Positions 25,867-33,143 of a stretch of 49,730 nt of DNA are shown piece by piece. Below the pieces are notes generated by a model that made no database searches, was not told where the DNA came from, and saw only the letters and a list, made by a program, of their open reading frames with translations. This DNA is from Aequorivita sp. UBA3180 (GTDB taxonomy: Bacteria; Bacteroidota; Bacteroidia; Flavobacteriales; Flavobacteriaceae). Location: the NCBI GenBank assembly GCA_002364215.1, contig DEXQ01000002.1, positions 39,150 through 88,879 on the forward strand, read 5' to 3'. A program made the translations under genes and the position numbers. Each line of letters starts with the position of its first letter. The first letter of the stretch is position 1.

Positions 25867-26645
25867 AATGCATTGTTTTTAAAGCCTGTTCTTTTTTTAC
25901 AGACTTGGTTAATAATTATCCCCTATTTGGTTCTAATTGAATTTTAAGGGGTGTTTGTTCTTTTCTTCTGTGCATCGCACAATGGATAGAGTGGGTTTTG
26001 TCAAGACTTTTAGGGTAAAATCAGGTGTGTTTGCGACGTAGAAAAATCCTTGGGTTTTCAAGGAAGTAGAAACCTTATTTTTCACTAAAACTTTGTATAG
26101 TCTTGACAAGTTCCATAAGGGCATTAGCAATTCTTTTAAACGCAGTTGCGTTTGAGCGTACCGACAGTTAAGCGAGATAAGCAACTGTGGTTAAGTTAGA
26201 ATTGGTTATGTCGTGCCTGTTTTTCGATGACCCGAAAAACAACAAAGGCTTTATCCATTATAAACCCCTTAAAATGTGTAAGACAGCGGTTTGGTTTTTA
26301 AGGATTTTCGAGTGAGGGCTCAAGAAGACCGCGCCGAAAATCCTGTCAAGAAAATCAAAGCGATGGCTTTCCGATTAGAAAAGCGGACTTAATTCACAAT
26401 TTTGGCTCTGGAATGAAGCCCTTCGACTGCGCTCAGGATAAATATTCCTTCCCAGAGAAGCGGGAAGGGTTAACGGAATGGAAAGCTGAAATTGGGGATT
26501 GTGTCCAAGACCTTTGTAGTGAAGCTCTTTTCCCGAAATGTAGCTTTTCGCGAAATGAAGGGGAATGTGCTGAGTGGATTAGAAGTAACCGTTTGTTATA
26601 TATTTAGTTATCCAGTTTGAGGTACTGGACATACCTTTATTTAAT
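25867..26645. other. 779-bp gene-free, dyad-rich region of the mobile element
   Basis: No convincing gene is seen. There are several inverted repeats: TTGTCAAGACT (25998-26008) with AGTCTTGACAA (26099-26109); CCTTG/CAAGG (26049-26063) inside that pair; the palindrome AAACGCAGTTGCGTTT (26138-26153, one mismatch at its centre); and AGGATTTTCG (26301-26310) with CGAAAATCCT (26335-26344). A copy of a Flavobacteriia short repeat is at 26418-26437, and a weak hairpin TCCAGT/ACTGGA (26611-26629) could end the DUF932 transcript. A non-coding RNA or a replication or transfer origin are both possible. Confidence 0.5.
26418..26437. repeat. Short interspersed Flavobacteriia repeat
   Basis: GCCCTTCGACTGCGCTCAGG is a sequence I recall as scattered in intergenic DNA of this class. 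A diverged copy (GCACTTCGCCTGCGCTCAGC) is at 37301-37320 in the chromosomal part, so it occurs both inside and outside the mobile element. Confidence 0.55.
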
Positions 26646-27482
26646 TTATGTCATATCATAGACTTCATCAAACAGCTTTTTATCCAACCGTTCTTGTTGG
26701 CCAAAGCTTTTCTTTAAGACATTATGAAGTACTGAATTAAACGCATTATAGCCCAACCAGAGATTTGGTTCTTCATTGAGCAACAAGGCTTCATAGTTCA
26801 AGATTTCTATGACCTCACGAGACTTTTTCGACGGGTCGCTATTCTTATCGCTACATTCATACCGGAATAGTTTCGTTTTGTCAAGAATTGCTTTTATAAA
26901 TTCCTGTGTATCGATGATTTTAAATTCCTTCATCTTGTCGAACTTCTTGGTAATGGTGTAGAATTCATTATCCAGAAATTTATCGAATAGGTTGTTCAAC
27001 CTCGGCATAATGAGGTGTGTATTATTCTTGCTATGCTTGATAGAAAACTCGATTTCTGCCTGAGAAACGTGCAGACCATTTGAACACACTTCTCTATAAA
27101 ACCCAAAGTGGCCAGAGGTCTTTTCACTACCGTCATACGAGTTTTTGAACCGAAGCATCGGTAATATCAAGTCCTTATCGTTCTTGACGGTAAACTGGCT
27201 TTTATCATCGATAATAAAGTCAGTAATGAACGACCTATCATTTTTGTTGATGGTGCGTTTGTGGAAGCTCAACTGTGCATCGGACAGCATATCTTCAGCT
27301 TTCTTGAAAAACAGTTGGTTTGGAATATGGCCATAGCTGTTAGATACCACATTGACGATTTTGCCATTTGAGATAATGACATTTTCAAGCCCTCTTCGCG
27401 ATTCCATCTGTGTCAGACTCTTTAAGGATTTCATTTCTGATGGAACAAAGATTTCATCCTGTTGCAAATTTTTTAAATACAT
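26646..27482 (-). CDS. DUF932 / phage-plasmid-like protein
   Basis: The ATG at 27482 (MYLKNLQQ) gives 278 residues and lies 17 bp after the stop of the small gene upstream. An ATG at 27506 would overlap that gene. The sequence with LRFKNSYDGSEKTSGHFGFYREVCSNGLHV is the core of DUF932, a family widespread on plasmids, phages and ICEs with no settled function. It follows a leader that is also present upstream of ParB. Confidence 0.8.
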   Translation of the reverse strand: MYLKNLQQDEIFVPSEMKSLKSLTQMESRRGLENVIISNGKIVNVVSNSYGHIPNQLFFKKAEDMLSDAQLSFHKRTINKNDRSFITDFIIDDKSQFTVKNDKDLILPMLRFKNSYDGSEKTSGHFGFYREVCSNGLHVSQAEIEFSIKHSKNNTHLIMPRLNNLFDKFLDNEFYTITKKFDKMKEFKIIDTQEFIKAILDKTKLFRYECSDKNSDPSKKSREVIEILNYEALLLNEEPNLWLGYNAFNSVLHNVLKKSFGQQERLDKKLFDEVYDMT

Positions 27483-27498
27483 AGCTTTTGAATTTAGA

Positions 27499-27660
27499 TT
27501 AAACATTTTCTGATAATACTCGGTAATAGTTGGGATGCTTATCCCTGTAATAAGCCAAGTGACTTTCGCCACTATCAACTTGGTAATTTTCTCTACTCGA
27601 CTGATAATGCTTTTCAGCTTCTTGTAGCGAAATTTTAGGTTTTTTAGATACTCGTTTCAT
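27499..27660 (-). CDS. 53-aa basic small protein upstream of the DUF932 gene
   Basis: Starting at ATG 27660 the frame encodes MKRVSKKPKISLQEAEKHYQ and continues to a TAA at 27499-27501, 53 residues in all. The product is basic at the N-terminus and rich in Tyr, Ser and His. It is the first gene after leader copy A, and its stop region overlaps an alternative DUF932 start (ATGTTTAA), so the two are likely coupled. The family is unknown. Confidence 0.6.
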   Translation of the reverse strand: MKRVSKKPKISLQEAEKHYQSSRENYQVDSGESHLAYYRDKHPNYYRVLSENV

Positions 27661-27669
27661 AATGATATA

Positions 27670-27812
27670 TTTTGATTAAACAATATTTGAGCAGTACCCA
27701 AACGGAAGCTAAAATCTCAGCTCAAAAGGAAACGGAATAAATAAGCGTAGGGTGTTGCGCGGGCTTTATGCCGTAGTCTTTTGATGGGTGTATTTTACGA
27801 GTTTACCTTTGC
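27670..27812 (-). repeat. Leader repeat, copy A
   Basis: About 143 bp that are largely identical to 29721-29862. Read on the minus strand it starts with GGTAAACTCGTAAAATAC, includes CTACGGCATAAAG and ends just before the 53-aa gene. A conserved stem pairs TTTGAGC (27686-27692) with GCTCAAA (27720-27726). It probably holds the promoter and a structured 5' leader. Confidence 0.75.
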
Positions 27813-27879
27813 GCTAACTATTGATTGATAACCCCTTCCTTATGAACCCAACTTTCAAAACACTATCATAAAAAAGAAA

Positions 27880-27905
27880 AAGGGCCAGCACGAATGCCGA
27901 CCCTT
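27880..27905 (-). terminator. Terminator of the parB-like gene
   Basis: On the minus strand AAGGGTCGGCA and TGCTGGCCCTT form an 11-bp stem with two G-U pairs and a TTCG tetraloop, followed by a run of T. It lies 17 bp after the stop of the ParB gene. Confidence 0.8.
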
Positions 27906-27921
27906 CTCCAAACAACAAAAG

Positions 27922-29718
27922 CTAATCGTTGAGTTCCTTAATTTGCTTTTCAAGAACTGTGATACGCTCTTTCAAACGTGCTTCACGCTTGTCTCGTTTT
28001 TCGGCATATTCCTTTTCTATGCCGGCAATCTTGGATTTGTAATATCCTTGCATTGCGCTGTAGAATGAAATGTTTGTCAGATTATTGACGTGATTGCTTT
28101 CGCCAAAATGAACTTGTTTCGTGAGCATATACCGTATCAGCTTATGGAAGATTTCCTTTTTGAAATTCTTCTTGAAATTCTCGACCATTTCAACTTTGGT
28201 CATCTTTGAAGTGTCGCACAAGAACTTTGAGAAATACTTTTGTTGGCTCATATAGTCCACATTGTTCTCAAATAGCGATATCGAGAATGCCACCATTTCA
28301 TCTGTTGAAAGTGTTTTCTTTGTATCAACGTATTTCGTTTCACGAATCATCTGAACCACTTCTTCAAACTGCTTGTTGTTCTCTATTTGCTTCTTGCGGA
28401 TTTCCCTTTCGTTGATTTTAACGATTTGTTCTTCAGGCGTACAATCTGCCATCTTCCTATTGGCCAATGGCGCCGAATATTCCGTAGAATCGTTCTTGGA
28501 TTTTTCAACAATCTTTACAAAGATTTCCTTGTGCTGGAATGAATCGGGATGGAACACAATACCATTTTTAAACCCATCTTCTTTTGCTGAATTGAATTTT
28601 TCCAATGCTTCTTTATAAGTCTGCATTGCTTCATCCAATTCTGCCTTTAACTCATCTTCAGAATAATCGTAATGTTGATATTCTATTTTAATGCCATCGA
28701 TTGTTGGCTCAATCGGATTCTCTAAAATTTCAACATCGTCCAGTAAATAAACTTTCAATCCGTTCTTTACCAATTGGGATATAATGAGCTTATTGTTTTC
28801 GTCATCTGCCCAATACTGTCGTATTTCAGGAATTAATAAGATGTTCTCTTTCTTGGATTTCTCAATCAGGTTCAAGAACGATTTATTTTTCTTCGTTTCA
28901 AAACAGGCTGCTTTCGTGCAGACCATTTTACCATCGCCGAACAGATTGCCTTGATTTGCCGCGTTGAAAGGACATTCAACGCAAGACCCAGCTTTCGGAA
29001 CCAATTTTTTATCGGTAACATCAAAGGATGCTTTTTCCAAGTCATAAGTCTGGTCTTTAATCATCCTGTTTATCTGATGTGCATTAAAATCCTCGCCCAT
29101 CGTTTCCAACATCATCTGTTGCTCTTCCGGTTCAAAAAGTGCCACGCCTACGCCCAAGGAAATGGTCATTTCGCCATTGCGTACAAAATGCTTGAAACCA
29201 TCAATTAATCCGGCCAGTTTCAAACGCTGTCTGATGAAGTTATCCGTTCTACCCAATCGCTTCGCAATTTCGGTAGGTGAATATTTCTCACTTAGGTAAG
29301 CAATCGCATCGGCTTCTTCGGTCGGTTCAACATCCTGTCTTTGCAGGTTTTCGATGATTTGAACTTCCAGAACATCATTATTCTCATAAGTTCTTACGAT
29401 ACAGGGTACGGTCTTTTTTCCTGCAAGCTTGCTCGCACGATATCGGCGTTCGCCCATCACGATGATATAATGGCCATTTAGTTGCCTTACCGTGATTGGC
29501 TGCAACACACCGTGCTTTTCGATACTCTCAGAAAGCTGCTGCAAGGCATCATCATTAAAAGTTTTTCTGGGCTGTTCAAGGTCAGGCTTGATTTTACCCA
29601 ATGGTAAGTTCTGAATTTGAAGTACTTCGGATTTCTTTCCGTTTACTTCTTTCTTGGCAGTAGATTTCGCTCTACTGCGCTTCATTTTGGTACTCGCTTT
29701 TGTTGTCATAATACTCAA
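27922..29718 (-). CDS. ParB/RepB/Spo0J-family protein (598 aa)
   Basis: Residues ~38-130 form the ParB N-terminal domain with LEQPRKTF, QPITVR and GERRYRASKL (about 88-97), now known in ParB proper as a CTP-binding fold. A helix-turn-helix follows (YSPTEIAKRLGRTDNFIRQRL, about 150-170). Near 245-275 is a Cys cluster (CVEC, later CTKAAC), likely a zinc site. The C-terminal half is long and ends in a Lys/Glu coiled coil. It is about twice the length of chromosomal ParB, typical of ICE and plasmid ParB-like proteins. No ParA partner is in the window. It is preceded by leader copy B. Confidence 0.88.
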   Translation of the reverse strand: MSIMTTKASTKMKRSRAKSTAKKEVNGKKSEVLQIQNLPLGKIKPDLEQPRKTFNDDALQQLSESIEKHGVLQPITVRQLNGHYIIVMGERRYRASKLAGKKTVPCIVRTYENNDVLEVQIIENLQRQDVEPTEEADAIAYLSEKYSPTEIAKRLGRTDNFIRQRLKLAGLIDGFKHFVRNGEMTISLGVGVALFEPEEQQMMLETMGEDFNAHQINRMIKDQTYDLEKASFDVTDKKLVPKAGSCVECPFNAANQGNLFGDGKMVCTKAACFETKKNKSFLNLIEKSKKENILLIPEIRQYWADDENNKLIISQLVKNGLKVYLLDDVEILENPIEPTIDGIKIEYQHYDYSEDELKAELDEAMQTYKEALEKFNSAKEDGFKNGIVFHPDSFQHKEIFVKIVEKSKNDSTEYSAPLANRKMADCTPEEQIVKINEREIRKKQIENNKQFEEVVQMIRETKYVDTKKTLSTDEMVAFSISLFENNVDYMSQQKYFSKFLCDTSKMTKVEMVENFKKNFKKEIFHKLIRYMLTKQVHFGESNHVNNLTNISFYSAMQGYYKSKIAGIEKEYAEKRDKREARLKERITVLEKQIKELND

Positions 29719-29720
29719 AT

Positions 29721-29862
29721 TTTTGATTAAACAATATTTGAGCAGAAACCAAACGGAAGATAAAATCTTGGCTCAAAAGGAAACGGAATAAATGAGTAAA
29801 GGAAGAAGCGTTGGCTTTATGCCGTAGTCTTTTGATGGAAGTATTTTACGAGTTTACCTTGC
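29721..29862 (-). repeat. Leader repeat, copy B
   Basis: This is the counterpart of 27670-27812. The stem TTTGAGC (29737-29743) with GCTCAAA (29771-29777) is retained while the intervening bases differ at several places. It lies directly upstream of the ParB-like gene. Confidence 0.75.
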
Positions 29863-30010
29863 GTGTATATTGTATGATAATAAACCCCTCAAACGAAGAA
29901 CAGAGGTTGAGATAACCTAAAATTTATTAATCCTCAATACAGAAAATAGGATTTGTTATCAAATGAATGGATATAGTACTAAAGCCAATTCAGTTCTGAA
30001 AAAAGGTAAA

Positions 30011-30031
30011 ATGTTGTACCTATGTTGTACC
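30011..30031. repeat. Direct repeat near the element end, possible integrase arm site
   Basis: ATGTTGTACC occurs at 30011-30020 and again at 30022-30031, 11 bp apart, about 70 bp from the 3' end of tRNA-Leu. Short direct repeats in this place are usual for arm-type binding sites of tyrosine integrases. Confidence 0.45.
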
Positions 30032-30070
30032 CAAGGTCAAAAATCGTGAAGAAAATCCCATTTTTTAAAA

Positions 30071-30099
30071 TGAAAAAGCCGAAGATTTCTCTTCGGCTT
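30071..30099. terminator. Terminator after tRNA-Leu
   Basis: AAAGCCGAAG and CTTCGGCTTT form a strong stem with A- and T-runs on both sides, so it can work in both directions. It lies 4 bp from the tRNA 3' end. Confidence 0.8.
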
Positions 30100-30102
30100 T
30101 TG

Positions 30103-30184
30103 TGCGGATGACAGGAATCGAACCTGCACACCTCGCGGCATCAGATCCTAAGTCTGACGTGTCTACCAGTTCCACCACATCCGC
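30103..30184 (-). tRNA. tRNA-Leu (UAG)
   Basis: On the minus strand the gene runs from GCGGATGTGG at 30184 to CATCCGC plus the discriminator A at 30103. The acceptor arms pair, the anticodon arm is TCAGA-CTTAGGA-TCTGA with anticodon TAG, a variable arm (TGCCGCGAGGTGT) typical of class II tRNA is present, and the T arm is GCAGGTTCGAATCCTGT-like. CCA is not encoded. The 3' end points at the mobile element, which is how tRNA-targeting elements sit. Confidence 0.93.
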
Positions 30185-30214
30185 ATTTTAAATATTTTAA
30201 CACTTTTTTTTAGG

Positions 30215-30258
30215 TTAAATCCTAAGTCTAGCGTGTCTACCAATTCCACCACGCCTGC
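30215..30258 (-). pseudogene. Broken tRNA-Leu (5' part only)
   Basis: From 30258 downwards the minus strand reads GCAGGCGTGGTGGAATTGGT, then AGACACGC and the anticodon loop CTTAGGA, clearly the 5' acceptor, D arm and anticodon of a tRNA-Leu(UAG). The variable arm, T arm and 3' acceptor are absent and replaced by an A/T-rich run. It lies 30 bp upstream of the intact copy and in the same direction. Confidence 0.75.
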
Positions 30259-30302
30259 ATCAAAATCCTTTACAACACTTAGGACATATTGTAAAAGGAG
30301 TG

Positions 30303-30310
30303 CAAATATA
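30303..30310 (-). promoter_or_regulatory. Probable promoter of the tRNA-Leu transcript
   Basis: The minus strand has TATATTTG, an exact TAnnTTTG -7 box, 45 bp upstream of the broken tRNA. A TTG lies about 22 bp further upstream. The first transcribed tRNA would thus be the broken one. Confidence 0.5.
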
Positions 30311-30362
30311 AATAATACTTCCAAATGATTGCCAACTTATCCTGAAATTTTTTGAAGGTTTT

Positions 30363-30857
30363 TTATTCGCGAAGCCAAACCTTCATTTTTGGAAAGGGGT
30401 ATCCGCCTTCAACGTCGGTCATTCCCATCCATTGCAGCAATGGAAGCCCAATGTAGTTTTCACTTACAAATTGTTCCCGCAACCATTCCGCTTCGCCTTT
30501 GTAACCGTCCTCGTGAAAAACAATTTCGGGAGCCAAGCCTATATTCTTTGCAGCAGCGTAAGACCATAACAGCACTGCCATTTCCTCACCGGCTTTTTCT
30601 GCATTATTTTCAATTACGTTATCGTTTAAAACCTCTCGCTCTTCTGATTTTGTTACCGCAATATGTCCCGCTTCGTGCACTAAATCGCCAGGGTATTTAA
30701 GCTTTTGCAAATCAATTTGCAGGACGCCATTTTTAATTTGGATACCGGGCAAAAAGGTTTCTGTTTCAATTTCGGTGAAATTATATTGAATGGAAATTTC
30801 ATCAAAAAACTGAAAAATCTGTTCCAAAACCGAGTCGCGTTCTTTCCCCTGTTCCAT
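30363..30857 (-). CDS. Unknown protein with HEAGH motif
   Basis: This 164-residue soluble acidic protein contains DLVHEAGHIAV (about 63-73). HExxH with this context suggests a small zinc-binding or peptidase-like protein, though the third ligand is not evident. The start overlaps the stop of the hydroxylase-like gene by one base (TAATG), so they are co-transcribed. No named family is recognised. Confidence 0.72.
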   Translation of the reverse strand: MEQGKERDSVLEQIFQFFDEISIQYNFTEIETETFLPGIQIKNGVLQIDLQKLKYPGDLVHEAGHIAVTKSEEREVLNDNVIENNAEKAGEEMAVLLWSYAAAKNIGLAPEIVFHEDGYKGEAEWLREQFVSENYIGLPLLQWMGMTDVEGGYPFPKMKVWLRE

Positions 30858-31549
30858 TAAAGCTCCTTTTGTAATTGCAGTATCATTTCCCTGGAAATTT
30901 CGGTATCCATCAATTTCAATTGTTCAATCATTTGCAATTTTGTTTCTCGGGAATATTCAGGTTGGACGTTTTCAGCTTCAAAATTATAGCCACTTTCCGC
31001 AAATAATTTATCAGACCAATCATTGCGCAAACAGTCCATCACCAAGTGGATTCTATCAGTTTTTCCTTCGTTGCGAACGCTGTGTGGCAAGTTGAAATTG
31101 CCGTACCAACATTCTTCGGGAAGCATTTTTACTTCTTCATGATTGACAAAAAAATGAACCCCTTCATTCGTAATAATTGGAATGTGAATCCTGAAAATCC
31201 CATCTTCATAGCCCAAATTATAATCCGTGTGCTCTTTAATAATGCTGCCAGGTTTTAAATTTAAAAGTCTGATTGATATCTTTTCGCATTCAAAAGAATC
31301 GATAATTGCTTTGAAATAGGTACATTTTTGAAGCAGCTCCGTGTCTCTATATTTTTTTTCGGTTTGTGGAAGCGCAAAAATATTGTTCATTTCGCCATTT
31401 TGGGAACGCAGCGAGATTGAGGTCCAATCTCCGGAATAATCATTTTTGTTGAAGTGTGAAGTGAATTCATACTTTTTACATACCTCCAAATCCTTAAGAA
31501 GTTTTTCTTCCGAAAAGTGAAAAGGCAATTTCAAAAAAGCAGTTTTCAT
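30857..31549 (-). CDS. Aspartyl/asparaginyl beta-hydroxylase-like protein
   Basis: Starting at ATG 31549 (MKTAFLKL) the protein has 230 residues. IKEHTDYNLGY and IFRIHIPIITN, then CWYGNFNLPHSVRNEGKTDRIHLVMD, contain the His...His and Arg pattern of the Fe(II)/2-oxoglutarate beta-hydroxylase fold. The substrate is unknown in bacteria. It is translationally coupled to the HEAGH protein gene. Confidence 0.83.
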   Translation of the reverse strand: MKTAFLKLPFHFSEEKLLKDLEVCKKYEFTSHFNKNDYSGDWTSISLRSQNGEMNNIFALPQTEKKYRDTELLQKCTYFKAIIDSFECEKISIRLLNLKPGSIIKEHTDYNLGYEDGIFRIHIPIITNEGVHFFVNHEEVKMLPEECWYGNFNLPHSVRNEGKTDRIHLVMDCLRNDWSDKLFAESGYNFEAENVQPEYSRETKLQMIEQLKLMDTEISREMILQLQKEL

Positions 31550-31620
31550 AAAATGAAAGCGTTGGTTCACCTGCCAAATTACGGCATTTTTAGTACTTTT
31601 AGAAAAAATAATATATCAGA

Positions 31621-33009
31621 ATGAAAAGTGCTAAAACTTATATTGAAAAAAACAAAGAACGGTTTTTGGATGAATTGATCGAACTGTTGAAAATACCTTC
31701 CATCAGCGCCGATTCAGCTTACAAAAAAGACGTTTTAAAAACTGCGGAAGCCGTAAAAAAGCAACTTGCAAAAGCGGGATGCGATTCGGTGGAAATCTGT
31801 GAAACGCCGGGTTACCCTATTGTTTACGGCGAAAAGATAATTGATAAAAAACTGCCGACCATTTTGGTTTACGGCCATTACGACGTGCAACCGCCAGATC
31901 CGTTAAATTTGTGGGACAGTCCGCCGTTTGAGCCGGTCATCAAAAAAACAAAATTGCATCCCGAAGGCGCCATTTTTGCACGTGGAAGTTGTGACGACAA
32001 AGGCCAAATGTATATGCACGTAAAGGCTTTGGAGTATATGACCAAAACCGACCAATTGCCCTGCAACGTAAAATTTATGATTGAAGGTGAGGAAGAAGTT
32101 GGCAGTAGTAGTTTGGGGTGGTTCGTCAGCAAAAACAAAAAGAAATTGGCCAACGATGTTATCTTGATTAGTGACACGGGAATGATTGCGAAAGATGTAC
32201 CGTCAATAACCACAGGCCTTCGCGGCTTAAGTTATGTGGAAGTGGAAGTTACCGGCCCAAATCGTGATCTGCACAGTGGTTTGTACGGTGGTGCAGTGGC
32301 CAACCCGATAAACGTTTTAACAAAAATGATTGCCTCGCTTCACGATAAAAACAATCATATTACCATTCCCGGATTTTATGATGATGTGGAAAAACTTTCC
32401 AAAAAAGAACGCGAGAAAATGGCGGAAGCACCCTTCAGCCTTGAAAATTATAAGAAAGCTTTGGACATTGACGCTGTTTATGGCGAAAAGGGATATTCCA
32501 CCAACGAACGCAATAGTATCCGCCCCACATTGGACGTAAACGGCATTTGGGGCGGCTACATAGGCGAAGGAGCCAAAACGGTAATTGCAAGTAAAGCTTT
32601 TGCAAAAATTAGTATGCGTTTGGTACCAAACCAAGATTGGAAAAAGATTACGGAACTATTTACTAAACATTTTGAGAGCATTGCTCCGGAAGGCGTGCGC
32701 GTAAAAGTAAAACCGCATCATGGCGGGCAGGCGTATGTTACGCCGATTGACAGTTTGGGCTATAAAGCCGCTGAAAAAGCGTACGAAGAAACTTTTGGAA
32801 AAACCCCAATTCCGCAGCGAAGTGGCGGAAGTATTCCAATTGTAGCATTGTTTGAAAAGGAACTGAAAAGCAAAACCATATTAATGGGCTTTGGATTGGA
32901 CAGCGATGCCATCCACTCACCCAATGAGCATTTCGGAATTTGGAATTATTTAAAGGGAATTGAAACCATTCCGCAATTCTACCATTATTTTACTGAGTTG
33001 AGTAAGTAA
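31621..33009 (+). CDS. M20-family dipeptidase
   Basis: This 462-residue cytosolic zinc peptidase has LVYGHYDVQPPDP (His and Asp ligands), GSCDDKGQ, EGEEEVGS (catalytic Glu) and the dimerisation-domain DLHSGLYGG, followed near the C-terminus by HSPNEHF carrying the last His. These are the standard marks of M20 dipeptidases acting on short peptides. It is a housekeeping gene in its own transcript. Confidence 0.93.
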   Translation: MKSAKTYIEKNKERFLDELIELLKIPSISADSAYKKDVLKTAEAVKKQLAKAGCDSVEICETPGYPIVYGEKIIDKKLPTILVYGHYDVQPPDPLNLWDSPPFEPVIKKTKLHPEGAIFARGSCDDKGQMYMHVKALEYMTKTDQLPCNVKFMIEGEEEVGSSSLGWFVSKNKKKLANDVILISDTGMIAKDVPSITTGLRGLSYVEVEVTGPNRDLHSGLYGGAVANPINVLTKMIASLHDKNNHITIPGFYDDVEKLSKKEREKMAEAPFSLENYKKALDIDAVYGEKGYSTNERNSIRPTLDVNGIWGGYIGEGAKTVIASKAFAKISMRLVPNQDWKKITELFTKHFESIAPEGVRVKVKPHHGGQAYVTPIDSLGYKAAEKAYEETFGKTPIPQRSGGSIPIVALFEKELKSKTILMGFGLDSDAIHSPNEHFGIWNYLKGIETIPQFYHYFTELSK

Positions 33010-33143
33010 ATTTCAAATCAGCTAAGTTTTATTTAAAAGCATTATTTAAAATCCCCAGATTGTATCCATACAGGCGTGAATACTGATAATCAATAAATTC
33101 GCTACCTTTAGGATTAAATATAGCTAACCAAATATTTTGAGTT

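Noticed and set aside
25933..26184. 83-residue frame on the minus strand between ssb and DUF932
   Set aside because: It lies within nested inverted repeats, has no domain and no promoter or coupling; the repeats explain the region better as structured non-coding DNA.
26413..26607. 64-residue frame on the plus strand
   Set aside because: It begins inside a short interspersed repeat and has the composition of chance translation of that repeat.
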